64,000 bases of DNA from Streptomyces sp. NBC_00659 (GCF_036226925.1 NZ_CP109031.1:6448001-6512000); one strand, 5' to 3'; positions 8,589 to 17,203 are shown, counted from the stretch's first letter. Notes: generated by a model from the sequence alone, not told the origin. Made by a program: numbers and translations.

Positions 8589-10577
8589 ATGGCCCGCCGG
8601 CCCTCGAAGAAGACGAAGACGACGAGTACGAAGAATACGAAGAAGGCGAGGAAGACGCTGCTCGGCATCACGGGCCTCGCCGTCCTCGCGGGGCTCAACG
8701 CCCCGGCCGCGCTCGGCTTCGCCGGTGAGACGTACCACGAGTACAAGATCTCCCGGCCCGCCTACACGGCGAAGTACGGCTCCTGGAGCAGCGTCGAGAT
8801 CCCCGCGGAGTACCGCACCAACGCGATCCACGCGGCCCTGCTGCACACCGGGAAGGTGCTCATCGTCGCCGGCTCGGGCAACGAGCAGAAGAAGTTCGAC
8901 CAGGGGTCCTTCGACACGGTCCTGTGGGATCCGAGGACGGACACCTTCAAGAAGATCCCCACGCCGGACGACTTCTTCTGCTCCGGACACGCCCAGCTCC
9001 CCGACGGCAGGATGCTCGTGGCCGGCGGCACCGCCCGCTACGAGAAGCTGGACGGCGAGGTCGTCCGGGCCGGCGGCGGCATGCGCGTGAAGAACGAGAA
9101 CCCCGACAGAACCGTCGTCCTCAAGAAGGGCACCGTCTTCCGCTCGCCCGCCGGCGTCGACTACGTCAGCAGGGTCGACGTGACGGTCCCCAGGGCGAAG
9201 CGGAACCAGATCATCACCTACGACCGCAACGGCGCCATGCAGCCCTGGAGGACCGAGGTCACCGCCGGAGAGGCCCGTGTCTTCGTGGAGGCGGAGGAGA
9301 AGGGACCGGGGTCGGTCACCGACCGGCAGGCCCAGTACGAGATCGTCGGCCTGCGCGGCGAGGACGCCTACAACACGTACGGCCTCTCGGAGAAGATCAC
9401 CCTGGAGAAGCAGGACTTCCAGGGCATCAGGGCCGCCTACGAGTTCGACCCCAGGGCCGAGCGGTACATCCCCGTCGACCCGATGGACAAGGCCCGCTGG
9501 TACCCGACCCTCGTGGGACTCGACGACGGACGCGTCCTCGCCGTCTCCGGGCTCGACGACGTCGGGGTCATCGACCCGGGCGACACCGAGATCTACGACC
9601 CGGTGACGAAGAGGTGGAGCCCCGGGCCCCACCGCTACTTCCCCACCTACCCGGCCCTCTTCCTCACCAAGGGCGGCAAACTCTTCTACCCGGCCTCCAA
9701 CGCCGGGTACGGACCCGCCGGCCAGGGCCGCGATCCGGGCCTGTGGGACCCGCGGACCAACACCTTCCAGAAGGTCCCCGGCCTGCGGGACGCCGACCGG
9801 ACGGAGACCTCCGCGTCGGTCCTGCTCCCGCCCGCTCAGGAGCAGAAGGTGATGATCCTCGGCGGCGGAGGCGTCGGCGAGTCCAGGAAGTCCACCGCCC
9901 GCACCGCCATCGTCGACCTCAAGAAGGACAGCCCGGCTTTCGAGGACGGCCCCGACCTTCCCCAGGGCACGCGCTATCTGAACAGCGTGATCATGCCGGA
10001 CGACACCGTGTTCACCACGAACGGCTCCCGGGACTACCGCGGCCGCGGCGCCAGCAACATCCTCAAGGCGCAGTTCTACGATCCCCGGACCAACACCTTC
10101 CACGAGGCCGCGTCCCCCCGCGTGGGCCGCAACTACCACTCCGAGGCACTGCTCCTGCCCGACGGCCGTGTCGTCACCTTCGGTTCGGACCCGCTCTTCG
10201 ACGATCAGCGGAACACCAAACTGGGCCACTTCGAACAGCGCATGGAGGTCTTCACCCCGCCCGCCCTGCACCGCAACCGCGCGAACCGACCGGTGCTGGG
10301 CGCCGGCCCGGAGGAGCTCGACGCGAACCACCGGGCGAGGTTCCTCACCGGCCACCCGGAACGGGTCGTCAAGGCCCGGCTGATGCGGCCGAGCGCCGTC
10401 ACCCACACCACGGACGTCGAGCAGCGGTCGATCGAACTGGGGCTGACGAGGACGGCGGACTCGGTCACCGTGGACGTACCGAGGGACCCGGCGCTGGTAC
10501 CGCCCGGCTGGTACATGCTGTTCGTGACCGACGCGCAGGGCACACCGTCCGAGGCGAAGTGGCTCCACGTCAGGTGA
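8589..10577 (+). CDS. glxA: GlxA-like copper radical oxidase (galactose oxidase family)
   Basis: A 662-residue secreted or membrane-anchored kelch-propeller oxidase. A lysine-rich N-terminus is followed by one hydrophobic helix (about residues 24-43). Candidate active-site residues by family comparison are Cys131 in DFFCSGHAQL (the thioether cysteine), Trp304 in ARWYPT, the Tyr516-His517 pair in RNYHSEALLLPDGR and His606 in AVTHTTDVEQR, which together would hold one copper ion. The C-terminal Ig-like domain starts near residue 570. GlxA enzymes oxidise terminal sugars or glycolaldehyde, make hydrogen peroxide and are needed for glycan deposition and tip morphology in Streptomyces. AGGAGG at 8573-8578, inside the end of the glycosyltransferase gene, serves the ATG at 8589, so the two genes are coupled. 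Confidence 0.92.
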   Translation: MARRPSKKTKTTSTKNTKKARKTLLGITGLAVLAGLNAPAALGFAGETYHEYKISRPAYTAKYGSWSSVEIPAEYRTNAIHAALLHTGKVLIVAGSGNEQKKFDQGSFDTVLWDPRTDTFKKIPTPDDFFCSGHAQLPDGRMLVAGGTARYEKLDGEVVRAGGGMRVKNENPDRTVVLKKGTVFRSPAGVDYVSRVDVTVPRAKRNQIITYDRNGAMQPWRTEVTAGEARVFVEAEEKGPGSVTDRQAQYEIVGLRGEDAYNTYGLSEKITLEKQDFQGIRAAYEFDPRAERYIPVDPMDKARWYPTLVGLDDGRVLAVSGLDDVGVIDPGDTEIYDPVTKRWSPGPHRYFPTYPALFLTKGGKLFYPASNAGYGPAGQGRDPGLWDPRTNTFQKVPGLRDADRTETSASVLLPPAQEQKVMILGGGGVGESRKSTARTAIVDLKKDSPAFEDGPDLPQGTRYLNSVIMPDDTVFTTNGSRDYRGRGASNILKAQFYDPRTNTFHEAASPRVGRNYHSEALLLPDGRVVTFGSDPLFDDQRNTKLGHFEQRMEVFTPPALHRNRANRPVLGAGPEELDANHRARFLTGHPERVVKARLMRPSAVTHTTDVEQRSIELGLTRTADSVTVDVPRDPALVPPGWYMLFVTDAQGTPSEAKWLHVR

Positions 10578-10604
10578 CCCCGCGCGCGGAGCCGTGGGCG
10601 GCCG

Positions 10605-11603
10605 TCAGCCGGTGGGACCGCGCGTCAGCTCCAGGGCGTACTCCGGCCACCACCGGCCGGCCGCCGGACCGCCCCCGCACTCTCCGTCCGACTCGCCGGG
10701 CCGTTTGATCCACAGGTAGGCGTCGAGGGCGGGCTCACCGGTGGCCGTGGTCGGCGGGGTGCCCAGCGCCCGGCCCGGCGGGTTGCACCAGACCCCCTCC
10801 AGCGGGCCGTTGCCGTTGCGGCTGGTGTCGACGACGAAGTGCTTGCCGCCGAGTCTGCCGGAGAGGCGGACGCCGTACTCCTTGCTGACCGTGTCCGTCT
10901 GGAAGTTGGCGACGTTGAGCGAGAAGCCGTCGGCGTGCGCGATGCCCGCGCGTTCCAGGGGCCCGACCAGTTTCTCCGGGTCGGGGATCCAGGAGGGGTT
11001 TCCGGCGTCCAGGTACACCGTGGTGCCCGGCCGGCGCTTCAGCCGGACGATCGCCTCGCTCAGCAGCCGTTCGCGCTCGTCGTGGTACTCGCCCGGCGTA
11101 CAGCCGTCCACGATGTGGGCGACCGCGTCCGGTTCCAGGATCACCAGGGCCCGGCCGTCGCCGAGGGCGTCGGCGAACCTGCCGATCCACCGCCGGTAGG
11201 CGTCCGCGTCCGCCGCCCCGCCCGCCGAGTGCTGGCCGCAGTCCCGGTGCGGGATGTCGTACGCCACGAAGAGCGCCGTCCGCCCCTCGCGGGCCGCGGA
11301 CGCGGTCGCCGACCGGACCGCCGGACCGGGGTCGAGCTCGCCGGCCGGCCACAGGGCGACGGGCTCGTCCGCGATCCGCCTCAGCAGCGCGGCGTCCCCG
11401 GCACGGCCCTGCCGGCGCCACAGCTCGCTCTGCCGGGCCGCCGGGCCCCGAGGGTCGACCCAGAAGGGCGAGCGGGCGGCGGGGCCCGCCTGCTTCGAGG
11501 CGCCGCCTGCGACCGGGGTCCGGCCCGTCTCGGGCGAGGGCGCGCAGCCCGCCGCGAGCCCGAGCACCGCGAGCGCCGCGAGGGCGCGGATCAGCCGGGG
11601 CAT
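10605..11603 (-). CDS. Glycoside hydrolase family 6 lipoprotein (endoglucanase, CslZ-like)
   Basis: A 332-residue GH6 enzyme with a lipoprotein signal peptide ending LGLAAGC, so it is predicted to be anchored outside the membrane. GH6 landmarks are FVAYDIPHRDCGQHSAGG, VILEPDAVAHI (the acid aspartate), VYLDAGNPSW, FSLNVANF, DTSRNGNGP, WCNPPGRALG and WIKRPGESDG. It would cleave beta-1,4-glucan, and next to a CslA-like synthase it probably trims or releases the growing polymer. It is convergent with glxA, with only 27 bases between stop codons, whereas the corresponding S. coelicolor genes are described as lying in one direction; that difference is from memory. The start is the ATG at 11603 with GGGAG upstream. 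Confidence 0.9.
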   Translation of the reverse strand: MPRLIRALAALAVLGLAAGCAPSPETGRTPVAGGASKQAGPAARSPFWVDPRGPAARQSELWRRQGRAGDAALLRRIADEPVALWPAGELDPGPAVRSATASAAREGRTALFVAYDIPHRDCGQHSAGGAADADAYRRWIGRFADALGDGRALVILEPDAVAHIVDGCTPGEYHDERERLLSEAIVRLKRRPGTTVYLDAGNPSWIPDPEKLVGPLERAGIAHADGFSLNVANFQTDTVSKEYGVRLSGRLGGKHFVVDTSRNGNGPLEGVWCNPPGRALGTPPTTATGEPALDAYLWIKRPGESDGECGGGPAAGRWWPEYALELTRGPTG

Positions 11604-11711
11604 GCTGCTCCCTTGTACGAGGGTGACAACCGGTCACCAATCGTGGCACAAGGGGGCATTGCGGCGGCATTTACGCGGGGGAGCGGCATGGCGCGGTGGG
11701 GCACCCCGCGG

Positions 11712-12695
11712 TCAGCCGCCGCCCGACGCCAGCGCGATCCCGAGTGGCGTCCGCTCGTACAGCACCTGATGCCCGTACCGGCGCGAGACGAGCAGGCCCG
11801 CGTCGCGCAGGGCGGTGAGATGCGCGGAGACCGACGACGGGGCGAGGCGCAGCCGGTGCGCGAGCGCGGTCGTGCCGGCCGGTTCGTCGAGCGCGGTGAG
11901 CACGGCGGCCCGGCCGCGCCCGAGGAGCCGTACGAGCACGTCGGGGGTGCGGTCCGTCGGCTCGGCCCACAGGCCGCCGATGCCGCGCGCCGGATAGACG
12001 AGCGTCGGCTGCCAGGGCGGTTCGAAGCCGCTGATCACGTCCGGCCACGAGAACACGCTCGGCATGAGGACCAGGCCCTGCCCGGCCAGGTGCCGTTCGT
12101 GCCGGCCCGCGACCTCGACGGTCAGGGTGTGGGAGCGCCAGCCGAACCGCCGGTCGATCTCCGGGAGGAGTCCGCCGAGGCCGACCTCGGCGAGCCGCCG
12201 CGAGTGGAAGGCGACGTCGGCCTCCAGCAGGGCGCGCAGCCGTGGCCAGTCCGGTTCGACGAGGGTGTGCCAGGCCTGTTCCAGCAAGCCGGTCAGTTCG
12301 CGCACCATGCGGGCCGGGTCGGCCAGCAGAGCCCGGCCGCGCGCCGAGGCCAGGGCGCCGGGGGTGTCGGCGAGCGAACGCGCGCTCTCCTCGCGGGCCA
12401 CCTCCGGGTCGGCCGCGCGGATGGCGGCGATCTCCTCCTCGAAGCTCGCCGCGGGGCCCAGCGGTGGCGGGCCGAGCCAGTCGGGGGAGTAGCCGCGCTG
12501 CGGCATCAGCAGCCACAGCGGGGTGAGGTCGAGTCCGGCGGCCGCCGCGCGCATACGGCGCAGCCAGTGTGCGTGATAGCCGTGCCGCGCGGGCCGGTTG
12601 AGCGTGCGTACCGCCTCCTGCGTCTCCCACAGCGGCGACACCGCGAACCGGCAGTTGAGGAGGTCGTCCTCCCCGAAGTGCAGCAGCGACGGCAT
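11712..12695 (-). CDS. ArsR-type winged-helix regulator with N-terminal DUF5937-like domain
   Basis: A 327-residue protein. Residues about 1-240 form a long alpha-rich domain (MPSLLHFGEDDLLNCRFAVS, WLRRMRAAAAGLDLTPLWLL) of the DUF5937 type, and the C-terminus is an ArsR/SmtB winged helix with LAHRLRLAPSSVSAHLTALR as the recognition part and LVSRRYGHQVLYERT as the wing. No metal-binding Cys pair is seen in the helix, so it is unlikely to be a classical metal sensor. It starts at ATG 12695 and diverges from an MFS transporter at 12768 across 72 bases, the usual arrangement for a local repressor of an efflux pump. Confidence 0.85.
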   Translation of the reverse strand: MPSLLHFGEDDLLNCRFAVSPLWETQEAVRTLNRPARHGYHAHWLRRMRAAAAGLDLTPLWLLMPQRGYSPDWLGPPPLGPAASFEEEIAAIRAADPEVAREESARSLADTPGALASARGRALLADPARMVRELTGLLEQAWHTLVEPDWPRLRALLEADVAFHSRRLAEVGLGGLLPEIDRRFGWRSHTLTVEVAGRHERHLAGQGLVLMPSVFSWPDVISGFEPPWQPTLVYPARGIGGLWAEPTDRTPDVLVRLLGRGRAAVLTALDEPAGTTALAHRLRLAPSSVSAHLTALRDAGLLVSRRYGHQVLYERTPLGIALASGGG

Positions 12696-12767
12696 GAATG
12701 ACCTCAGAAGATTCGGCTGACGCCGAAACTTTACGTGGCCGGAGCGGGGCCGGGCACGCTGTCGCCC

Positions 12768-14228
12768 ATGCCGGAAGCAGAGACGAAGGGCGCGCCGACA
12801 GTGCCCGCACCAGCGCCCGCCACGGAGAACACCGCTGGGCCCGCCACGGAGAACATCGCTGGGCCCGCCAAGGAGAACATCGCTGGGCCCGCCAAGGAGA
12901 ACGCGTCCGTCGCCGAGAGCGCGTCGGAAGCCTTCCCCGCGCGGACCGGGTACGGTCCCGTGTTCGCCGTGCCCGAGTTCCGTGCCGTCTTCGCCGCGCA
13001 CGCGTTCTCGCTGCTCGGGCTCGTCGTCAGCGAGATCACGCTCTCCGTCCTCGTCTACGGTCTGACGGGCTCCCCGCTGCTGAGCGCCCTGACGTTCGCG
13101 CTCGGGTTTCTGCCCTACCTGATCGGCGGGACCCTGCTCGCGGGCGTCGCGGACCGCTTTCCGGCCCGCCGGGTCCTGGTGGTGTGCGATCTGGTGTGCG
13201 CGGGCTGTGTGGCCGTGATGGTGCTGCCCGGCGCGCCCGTCGCGGTGCTGCTCGTGATGCGGGCGGCGCTCGCCCTGGTCGCGCCGGTCTTCCAGGGGAC
13301 GCGGACGGCGACCCTCGCGGACGTCCTCGGCGACGGGGAACTGTTCGTACTGGGCCGGTCCCTGCTGCGGATCCTGTCGCAGAGCGCGCTGCTCGCCGGT
13401 TTCGGGGCGGGCGGCCTGCTGCTCACCGTCGTCTCCCCGCGCCACGCGCTCCTCGTCACGGTCTGCACCTTCCTCGCCTCCGCGGCGCTGCTGCGCTTCG
13501 GCACCCGGCGGCGGCCCGCGCGGGCGCACCGGGGGCAGGCGCTCGTGCGCGACTCCCTGCGCGGTGCCCGCCGGGTGCTGGCCGACCGGCGGATCCTCGT
13601 GCTGCTCCTGCTGTTCTGGGTCCCGCCGATGTTCGTCGTCGCGCCGGAGGCGCTGGCGGCGCCGTACGCCGAGGGGCTCGGGGCCGGTACGGCCGGGCTC
13701 GGCCTGCTGATGTGCGCGCTGCCCGTCGGCACGATCGCGGGGGAGCTGTTCGCGGGTTCGCGGCTGCGGCCGGTGACCCGGGGCCGGCTCACGCTCCCGC
13801 TGGTCTGCGTCACCTTGCTGCCCTACGCCGCGTACGCGCTGCGGCCCGGACTCGGCTGGACGCTGGTCCTGCTGGTGCTCGCGGGCGCCGGATCGGCGTA
13901 CACCCTCGGCCTGGACCAGTGGTTCGTGCGGGCGGTGCCGGACGAACTGCTCGGGCGGGCCATGACGCTGAACACGGCCGGGCTGATGACCGTTCAGGGC
14001 GTGGGGATGGCCCTGTCGGGCGCGGTGGCGGAGCTCGCCGGGGTGAGGGCGACGGTCGTGGGCGCGGGTGTCCTCGGGACCATGGTCTGTGTGGCCCTGG
14101 CGGTGGCGGCCCGGCGTGCCGGACACGGCACGGAACCGGGCGGGAGAACGGACAGGACGTCGGACAGGACGTCGGACAGGACGACGGACAGGACGACGGA
14201 CAGGACGTCGGGGAGCGGTGAACGGTGA
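12768..14228 (+). CDS. MFS transporter (enterobactin exporter EntS/DitE-like drug efflux type)
   Basis: A 486-residue major facilitator protein with twelve predicted helices starting near residue 60 (FRAVFAAHAFSLLGLVVSEI). The motif between helices 2 and 3 is GVADRFPARRVLVV. It has unusual low-complexity ends. The N-terminus contains 8-residue repeats (ENxAGPAx, 12826-12902), and the C-terminal tail is a string of DRTS/DRTT units (14150-14213). I chose ATG 12768; an in-frame GTG at 12735 would add eleven residues. It is divergent from the ArsR-type regulator, which probably represses it. The exported compound cannot be told. Confidence 0.88.
   Translation: MPEAETKGAPTVPAPAPATENTAGPATENIAGPAKENIAGPAKENASVAESASEAFPARTGYGPVFAVPEFRAVFAAHAFSLLGLVVSEITLSVLVYGLTGSPLLSALTFALGFLPYLIGGTLLAGVADRFPARRVLVVCDLVCAGCVAVMVLPGAPVAVLLVMRAALALVAPVFQGTRTATLADVLGDGELFVLGRSLLRILSQSALLAGFGAGGLLLTVVSPRHALLVTVCTFLASAALLRFGTRRRPARAHRGQALVRDSLRGARRVLADRRILVLLLLFWVPPMFVVAPEALAAPYAEGLGAGTAGLGLLMCALPVGTIAGELFAGSRLRPVTRGRLTLPLVCVTLLPYAAYALRPGLGWTLVLLVLAGAGSAYTLGLDQWFVRAVPDELLGRAMTLNTAGLMTVQGVGMALSGAVAELAGVRATVVGAGVLGTMVCVALAVAARRAGHGTEPGGRTDRTSDRTSDRTTDRTTDRTSGSGER
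12826..12902. repeat. 24-bp tandem repeat inside MFS gene (ENxAGPAx units)
   Basis: Three consecutive 24-bp units beginning GAGAAC and containing GCTGGGCCCGCC encode ENTAGPAT, ENIAGPAK and ENIAGPAK, followed by a partial fourth. The unit keeps frame. Confidence 0.85.
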
Positions 14229-14238
14229 ACGGTGAACG
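14150..14238. repeat. 12-bp and 7-bp tandem repeats at the end of the MFS gene
   Basis: GGACAGGACGTC/GAC-type 12-bp units (14150-14213) encode DRTS and DRTT repeats at the C-terminus. They are followed by GTGAACG 7-bp units spanning the stop codon (about 14218-14238). Expansion or loss of the 12-bp units keeps frame. Confidence 0.8.
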
Positions 14239-14447
14239 GAACGGGGATACGGGCGCGGCGGGCGGAACGGGGAGCGGAGGGAGCCGGTAGTCGTATGGAA
14301 CCGTCGGCCGAACCGGCCCGGCACCCACCTCCCGGACCCTGTCATTTCGGGGTCCCGGGACCGCCCCGGAGCCCGTTTCCGCGGGGGCGGATACCGAAAA
14401 GCGAGACGGGGCTGACCACGATGTGACCGGCCGGTAAGGTCGTTGGC

Positions 14448-14957
14448 GTGCCGAAGCCGCTCAGTCTTGCCTTCGATCCCATCGCCCGTGCCGACGAACA
14501 CTGGCGCGAGCGCTGGGGCGCCGTGCCGTCCATGTCCGCGATCACCTCGATCATGCGCGCGCACCAGATCCTGCTCGCCGAGGTGGACGCGGTCGTCAAG
14601 CCGTACGGACTGACCTTCGCGCGCTACGAGGCGCTGGTCCTCCTCACGTTCTCCAAGGCGGGCGAGCTGCCGATGTCCAAGATCGGCGAGCGGCTCATGG
14701 TGCACCCGACGTCCGTCACGAACACGGTGGACCGGCTGGTGCGGTCCGGGCTCGTCGACAAGCGGCCGAACCCGAACGACGGCCGGGGCACCCTCGCCTC
14801 CATCACGGACAAGGGCCGTGAGGTCTGCGACGCGGCCACCCGCGATCTGATGGGGATGGACTTCGGTCTCGGGGTGTACGACGCCGAGGAGTGCGCGGAG
14901 ATCTTCGCCATGCTGCGGCCCCTGCGGGTCGCCGCGCACGACTTCGACGAGGCGTAG
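14448..14957 (+). CDS. MarR family transcriptional regulator
   Basis: A 169-residue MarR protein. The winged helix reads MSKIGERLMVHPTSVTNTVD with the wing RPNPNDGRGTLASITDKG, and it is flanked by N-terminal (SAITSIMRAHQILLAEVDAV) and C-terminal dimerisation helices. The GTG at 14448 is the start, eight bases after GGTAAGG. The gene stands between the MFS transporter and a DUF3817 protein that points the same way. In S. coelicolor a similar MarR-DUF3817-mutase order is found (from memory), so it may regulate that downstream gene or the mutase gene. Confidence 0.9.
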   Translation: MPKPLSLAFDPIARADEHWRERWGAVPSMSAITSIMRAHQILLAEVDAVVKPYGLTFARYEALVLLTFSKAGELPMSKIGERLMVHPTSVTNTVDRLVRSGLVDKRPNPNDGRGTLASITDKGREVCDAATRDLMGMDFGLGVYDAEECAEIFAMLRPLRVAAHDFDEA

Positions 14958-15067
14958 CCGCGGGAGAGCCGGGCGCCGGACGGGCGACGGGCGGGTGCCC
15001 GGGAGCCCGGGCGGCGTGGCGTGGGGGCGCGTGAAGATCGGCCGAAAAGGGTGGCTACCCTCGTGCC

Positions 15068-15406
15068 ATGAAGAAGAGCGTGTTGACCCGCTACCGCGTC
15101 ATGGCCTACGTCACCGGCGTCCTGCTGGTTCTGCTGTGCCTCGGCATGATCGCCAAGTACGGCATGGGCATGGACGGAGCCGCGGACTTCACCCGTGTCG
15201 TCGCCATCGCGCACGGCTGGCTGTACGTCGTCTACCTGATTTTCGCCTTCGACCTGGGTTCGAAGGCGAAGTGGCCGGTCGGCAAGCAGCTCTGGGTGCT
15301 GCTGGCGGGCACGATTCCGACGGCCGCCTTCTTCGTGGAGCGCAGCATCAGCCGCGAGCTGGAATCCAAGGTCGCGGAGGGTGTTCCCGCGGTCGCCAAG
15401 GCCTGA
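15068..15406 (+). CDS. DUF3817 domain membrane protein (second copy)
   Basis: A 112-residue integral membrane protein with three hydrophobic segments: VMAYVTGVLLVLLCLGMIA, VVAIAHGWLYVVYLIFAFDL and QLWVLLAGTIPTAAFFVERS. The His in the second helix and the FFVER motif match the copy at 5945, but overall similarity is modest, so the duplication is old. The start ATG 15068 has no strong ribosome site. It is followed by direct repeats of GACCCACGACT (15404-15436) and a hairpin at 15436. Confidence 0.88.
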   Translation: MKKSVLTRYRVMAYVTGVLLVLLCLGMIAKYGMGMDGAADFTRVVAIAHGWLYVVYLIFAFDLGSKAKWPVGKQLWVLLAGTIPTAAFFVERSISRELESKVAEGVPAVAKA

Positions 15407-15435
15407 CCCACGACTGACCCACGACTGACCCACGA

Positions 15436-15459
15436 CCGCCGTGCGGTATCGCACGGCGG
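15436..15459 (+). terminator. Terminator after DUF3817 gene
   Basis: CCGCCGTGCG, loop GTAT, CGCACGGCGG, then TTT: a perfect 10-bp stem with a short U run. It separates the DUF3817 gene from the palindrome and promoter of icmA. Confidence 0.85.
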
Positions 15460-15472
15460 TTTGCCATCGACA

Positions 15473-15494
15473 TTTACTAGGACGTCCTAGTAAA
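15473..15494. promoter_or_regulatory. Perfect 22-bp palindromic operator upstream of icmA
   Basis: TTTACTAGGAC is followed immediately by its exact reverse complement GTCCTAGTAAA. The centre lies 20 bases before the ATG of icmA, and the right end (TAGTAAAT) can serve as a -10 box, which would make the transcript leaderless or nearly so. The position fits a repressor that blocks polymerase directly. The factor is unknown; TetR- or GntR/MarR-type dimers bind sites of this length. Confidence 0.8.
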
Positions 15495-15502
15495 TTCGAG
15501 GT

Positions 15503-17203
15503 ATGGACGCTCACGCCATCGAGGAAGGCCGCCGACGCTGGCAGGCCCGTTACGACGCTTCGCGCAAGCGCGAGGCCGACTTCACCACGCTCTCGGGTGA
15601 TTCCGTGGAGCCGGTGTACGGTCCCCGGCCCGGGGACAACTACGAGGGCTTCGAGCAGATCGGCTGGCCCGGGGAGTACCCCTTCACGCGCGGGCTGTAC
15701 GCGACCGGCTACCGGGGGCGTACGTGGACCATCCGGCAGTTCGCCGGGTTCGGCAACGCCGAGCAGACCAACGAGCGCTACAAGAAGATCCTCGCCAACG
15801 GCGGCGGCGGCCTGTCCGTGGCCTTCGACATGCCCACGCTGATGGGCCGCGACTCGGACGACCCCCGTGCGCTCGGCGAGGTCGGTCACTGCGGTGTGGC
15901 GATCGACTCGGCGGCCGACATGGAGGTCCTCTTCCAGGACATCCCGCTCGGTGACGTCACGACGTCGATGACGATCAGCGGGCCCGCGGTGCCGGTCTTC
16001 TGCATGTACCTGGTCGCCGCCGAGCGCCAGGGCATCGACCCCGCCGTGCTGAACGGCACGCTCCAGACCGACATCTTCAAGGAGTACATCGCGCAGAAGG
16101 AGTGGCTCTTCCAGCCCGAGCCGCACCTGCGCCTCATCGGCGACCTGATGGAGCACTGCGCCGAGAAGATCCCCGCGTACAAGCCGCTGTCCGTCTCCGG
16201 GTACCACATCCGGGAGGCCGGCTCCACGGCCGCGCAGGAGCTCGCCTACACGCTGGCGGACGGCTTCGGCTACGTGGAACTGGGCCTGTCCCGCGGGCTC
16301 GACGTGAACGTGTTCGCCCCCGGCCTCTCGTTCTTCTTCGACGCGCACGTCGACTTCTTCGAGGAGATCGCCAAGTTCCGCGCGGCCCGCCGGATCTGGG
16401 CCCGCTGGATGCGGGACGTGTACGGCGCCACCTCCGAGAAGGCGCAGTGGCTGCGCTTCCACACGCAGACCGCTGGCGTCTCGCTGACGGCCCAGCAGCC
16501 GTACAACAACGTCGTGCGCACGGCCGTGGAGGCGCTCGCGGCGGTCCTCGGCGGCACGAACTCGCTGCACACCAACGCGCTGGACGAGACGCTCGCCCTG
16601 CCCTCCGAGCAGGCCGCGGAGATCGCCCTGCGCACGCAGCAGGTGCTCATGGAGGAGACCGGCGTCGCCAACGTCGCCGACCCGCTGGGCGGTTCCTGGT
16701 ACGTCGAGCAGCTCACCGACCGGATCGAGGCCGACGCGGAGAAGATCTTCGAGCAGATCAAGGAGCGCGGACTGCGGGCGCACCCGAACGGGAAGCACCC
16801 CATCGGTCCCATCACCTCCGGCATCCTGCGCGGGATCGAGGACGGCTGGTTCACCGGCGAGATCGCCGAGTCGGCGTTCCAGTACCAGCGCTCGGTCGAG
16901 AAGGGCGACAAGCGGGTCGTCGGCGTCAACGTCCACCACGGGTCCGTGACCGGCGACCTGGAGATCCTCCGGGTCAGCCACGAGGTGGAGCGCGAGCAGG
17001 TGCGGGTGCTGGCCTCGCGCAAGGGAGACCGCGACGAGGCGGCCGTGCGCGGTGCGCTGGACGCCATGCTCGCCGCCGCGCGCGACGGTTCCAACATGAT
17101 CGCCCCCATGCTGGAGGCGGTCCGTGCCGAGGCGACGCTGGGCGAGATCTGCGGTGTCCTGCGCGACGAGTGGGGCGTGTACACGGAGCCGGCGGGCTTC
17201 TGA
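15503..17203 (+). CDS. icmA: Isobutyryl-CoA mutase large subunit
   Basis: A 566-residue substrate-binding subunit of an adenosylcobalamin-dependent acyl-CoA mutase. The two residues that separate isobutyryl-CoA mutase from methylmalonyl-CoA mutase are visible: Phe80 in TIRQFAGFG (Tyr in methylmalonyl-CoA mutase) and Gln198 in YIAQKEW (Arg in methylmalonyl-CoA mutase). The length also equals that of known IcmA proteins. The C-terminal cobalamin-binding domain is absent, as expected, because it is supplied by the small subunit IcmB, which is not in the window. The enzyme interconverts isobutyryl-CoA and n-butyryl-CoA, linking valine catabolism and butyrate to methylmalonyl-CoA supply. A perfect palindrome lies directly upstream. 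Confidence 0.92.
   Translation: MDAHAIEEGRRRWQARYDASRKREADFTTLSGDSVEPVYGPRPGDNYEGFEQIGWPGEYPFTRGLYATGYRGRTWTIRQFAGFGNAEQTNERYKKILANGGGGLSVAFDMPTLMGRDSDDPRALGEVGHCGVAIDSAADMEVLFQDIPLGDVTTSMTISGPAVPVFCMYLVAAERQGIDPAVLNGTLQTDIFKEYIAQKEWLFQPEPHLRLIGDLMEHCAEKIPAYKPLSVSGYHIREAGSTAAQELAYTLADGFGYVELGLSRGLDVNVFAPGLSFFFDAHVDFFEEIAKFRAARRIWARWMRDVYGATSEKAQWLRFHTQTAGVSLTAQQPYNNVVRTAVEALAAVLGGTNSLHTNALDETLALPSEQAAEIALRTQQVLMEETGVANVADPLGGSWYVEQLTDRIEADAEKIFEQIKERGLRAHPNGKHPIGPITSGILRGIEDGWFTGEIAESAFQYQRSVEKGDKRVVGVNVHHGSVTGDLEILRVSHEVEREQVRVLASRKGDRDEAAVRGALDAMLAAARDGSNMIAPMLEAVRAEATLGEICGVLRDEWGVYTEPAGF

Noticed and set aside
14351..14362. GGTCCCGGGACC 12-bp palindrome upstream of the MarR gene
   Set aside because: All G/C apart from two A/T pairs, which is frequent by chance in this base composition; it lies about 90 bases from the start without other promoter signs.
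11712..14939. 1075-codon minus-strand open frame
   Set aside because: Only the last 327 codons (from ATG 12695) form a recognisable protein, the ArsR-type regulator; the upstream part is antisense to the MFS and MarR genes.
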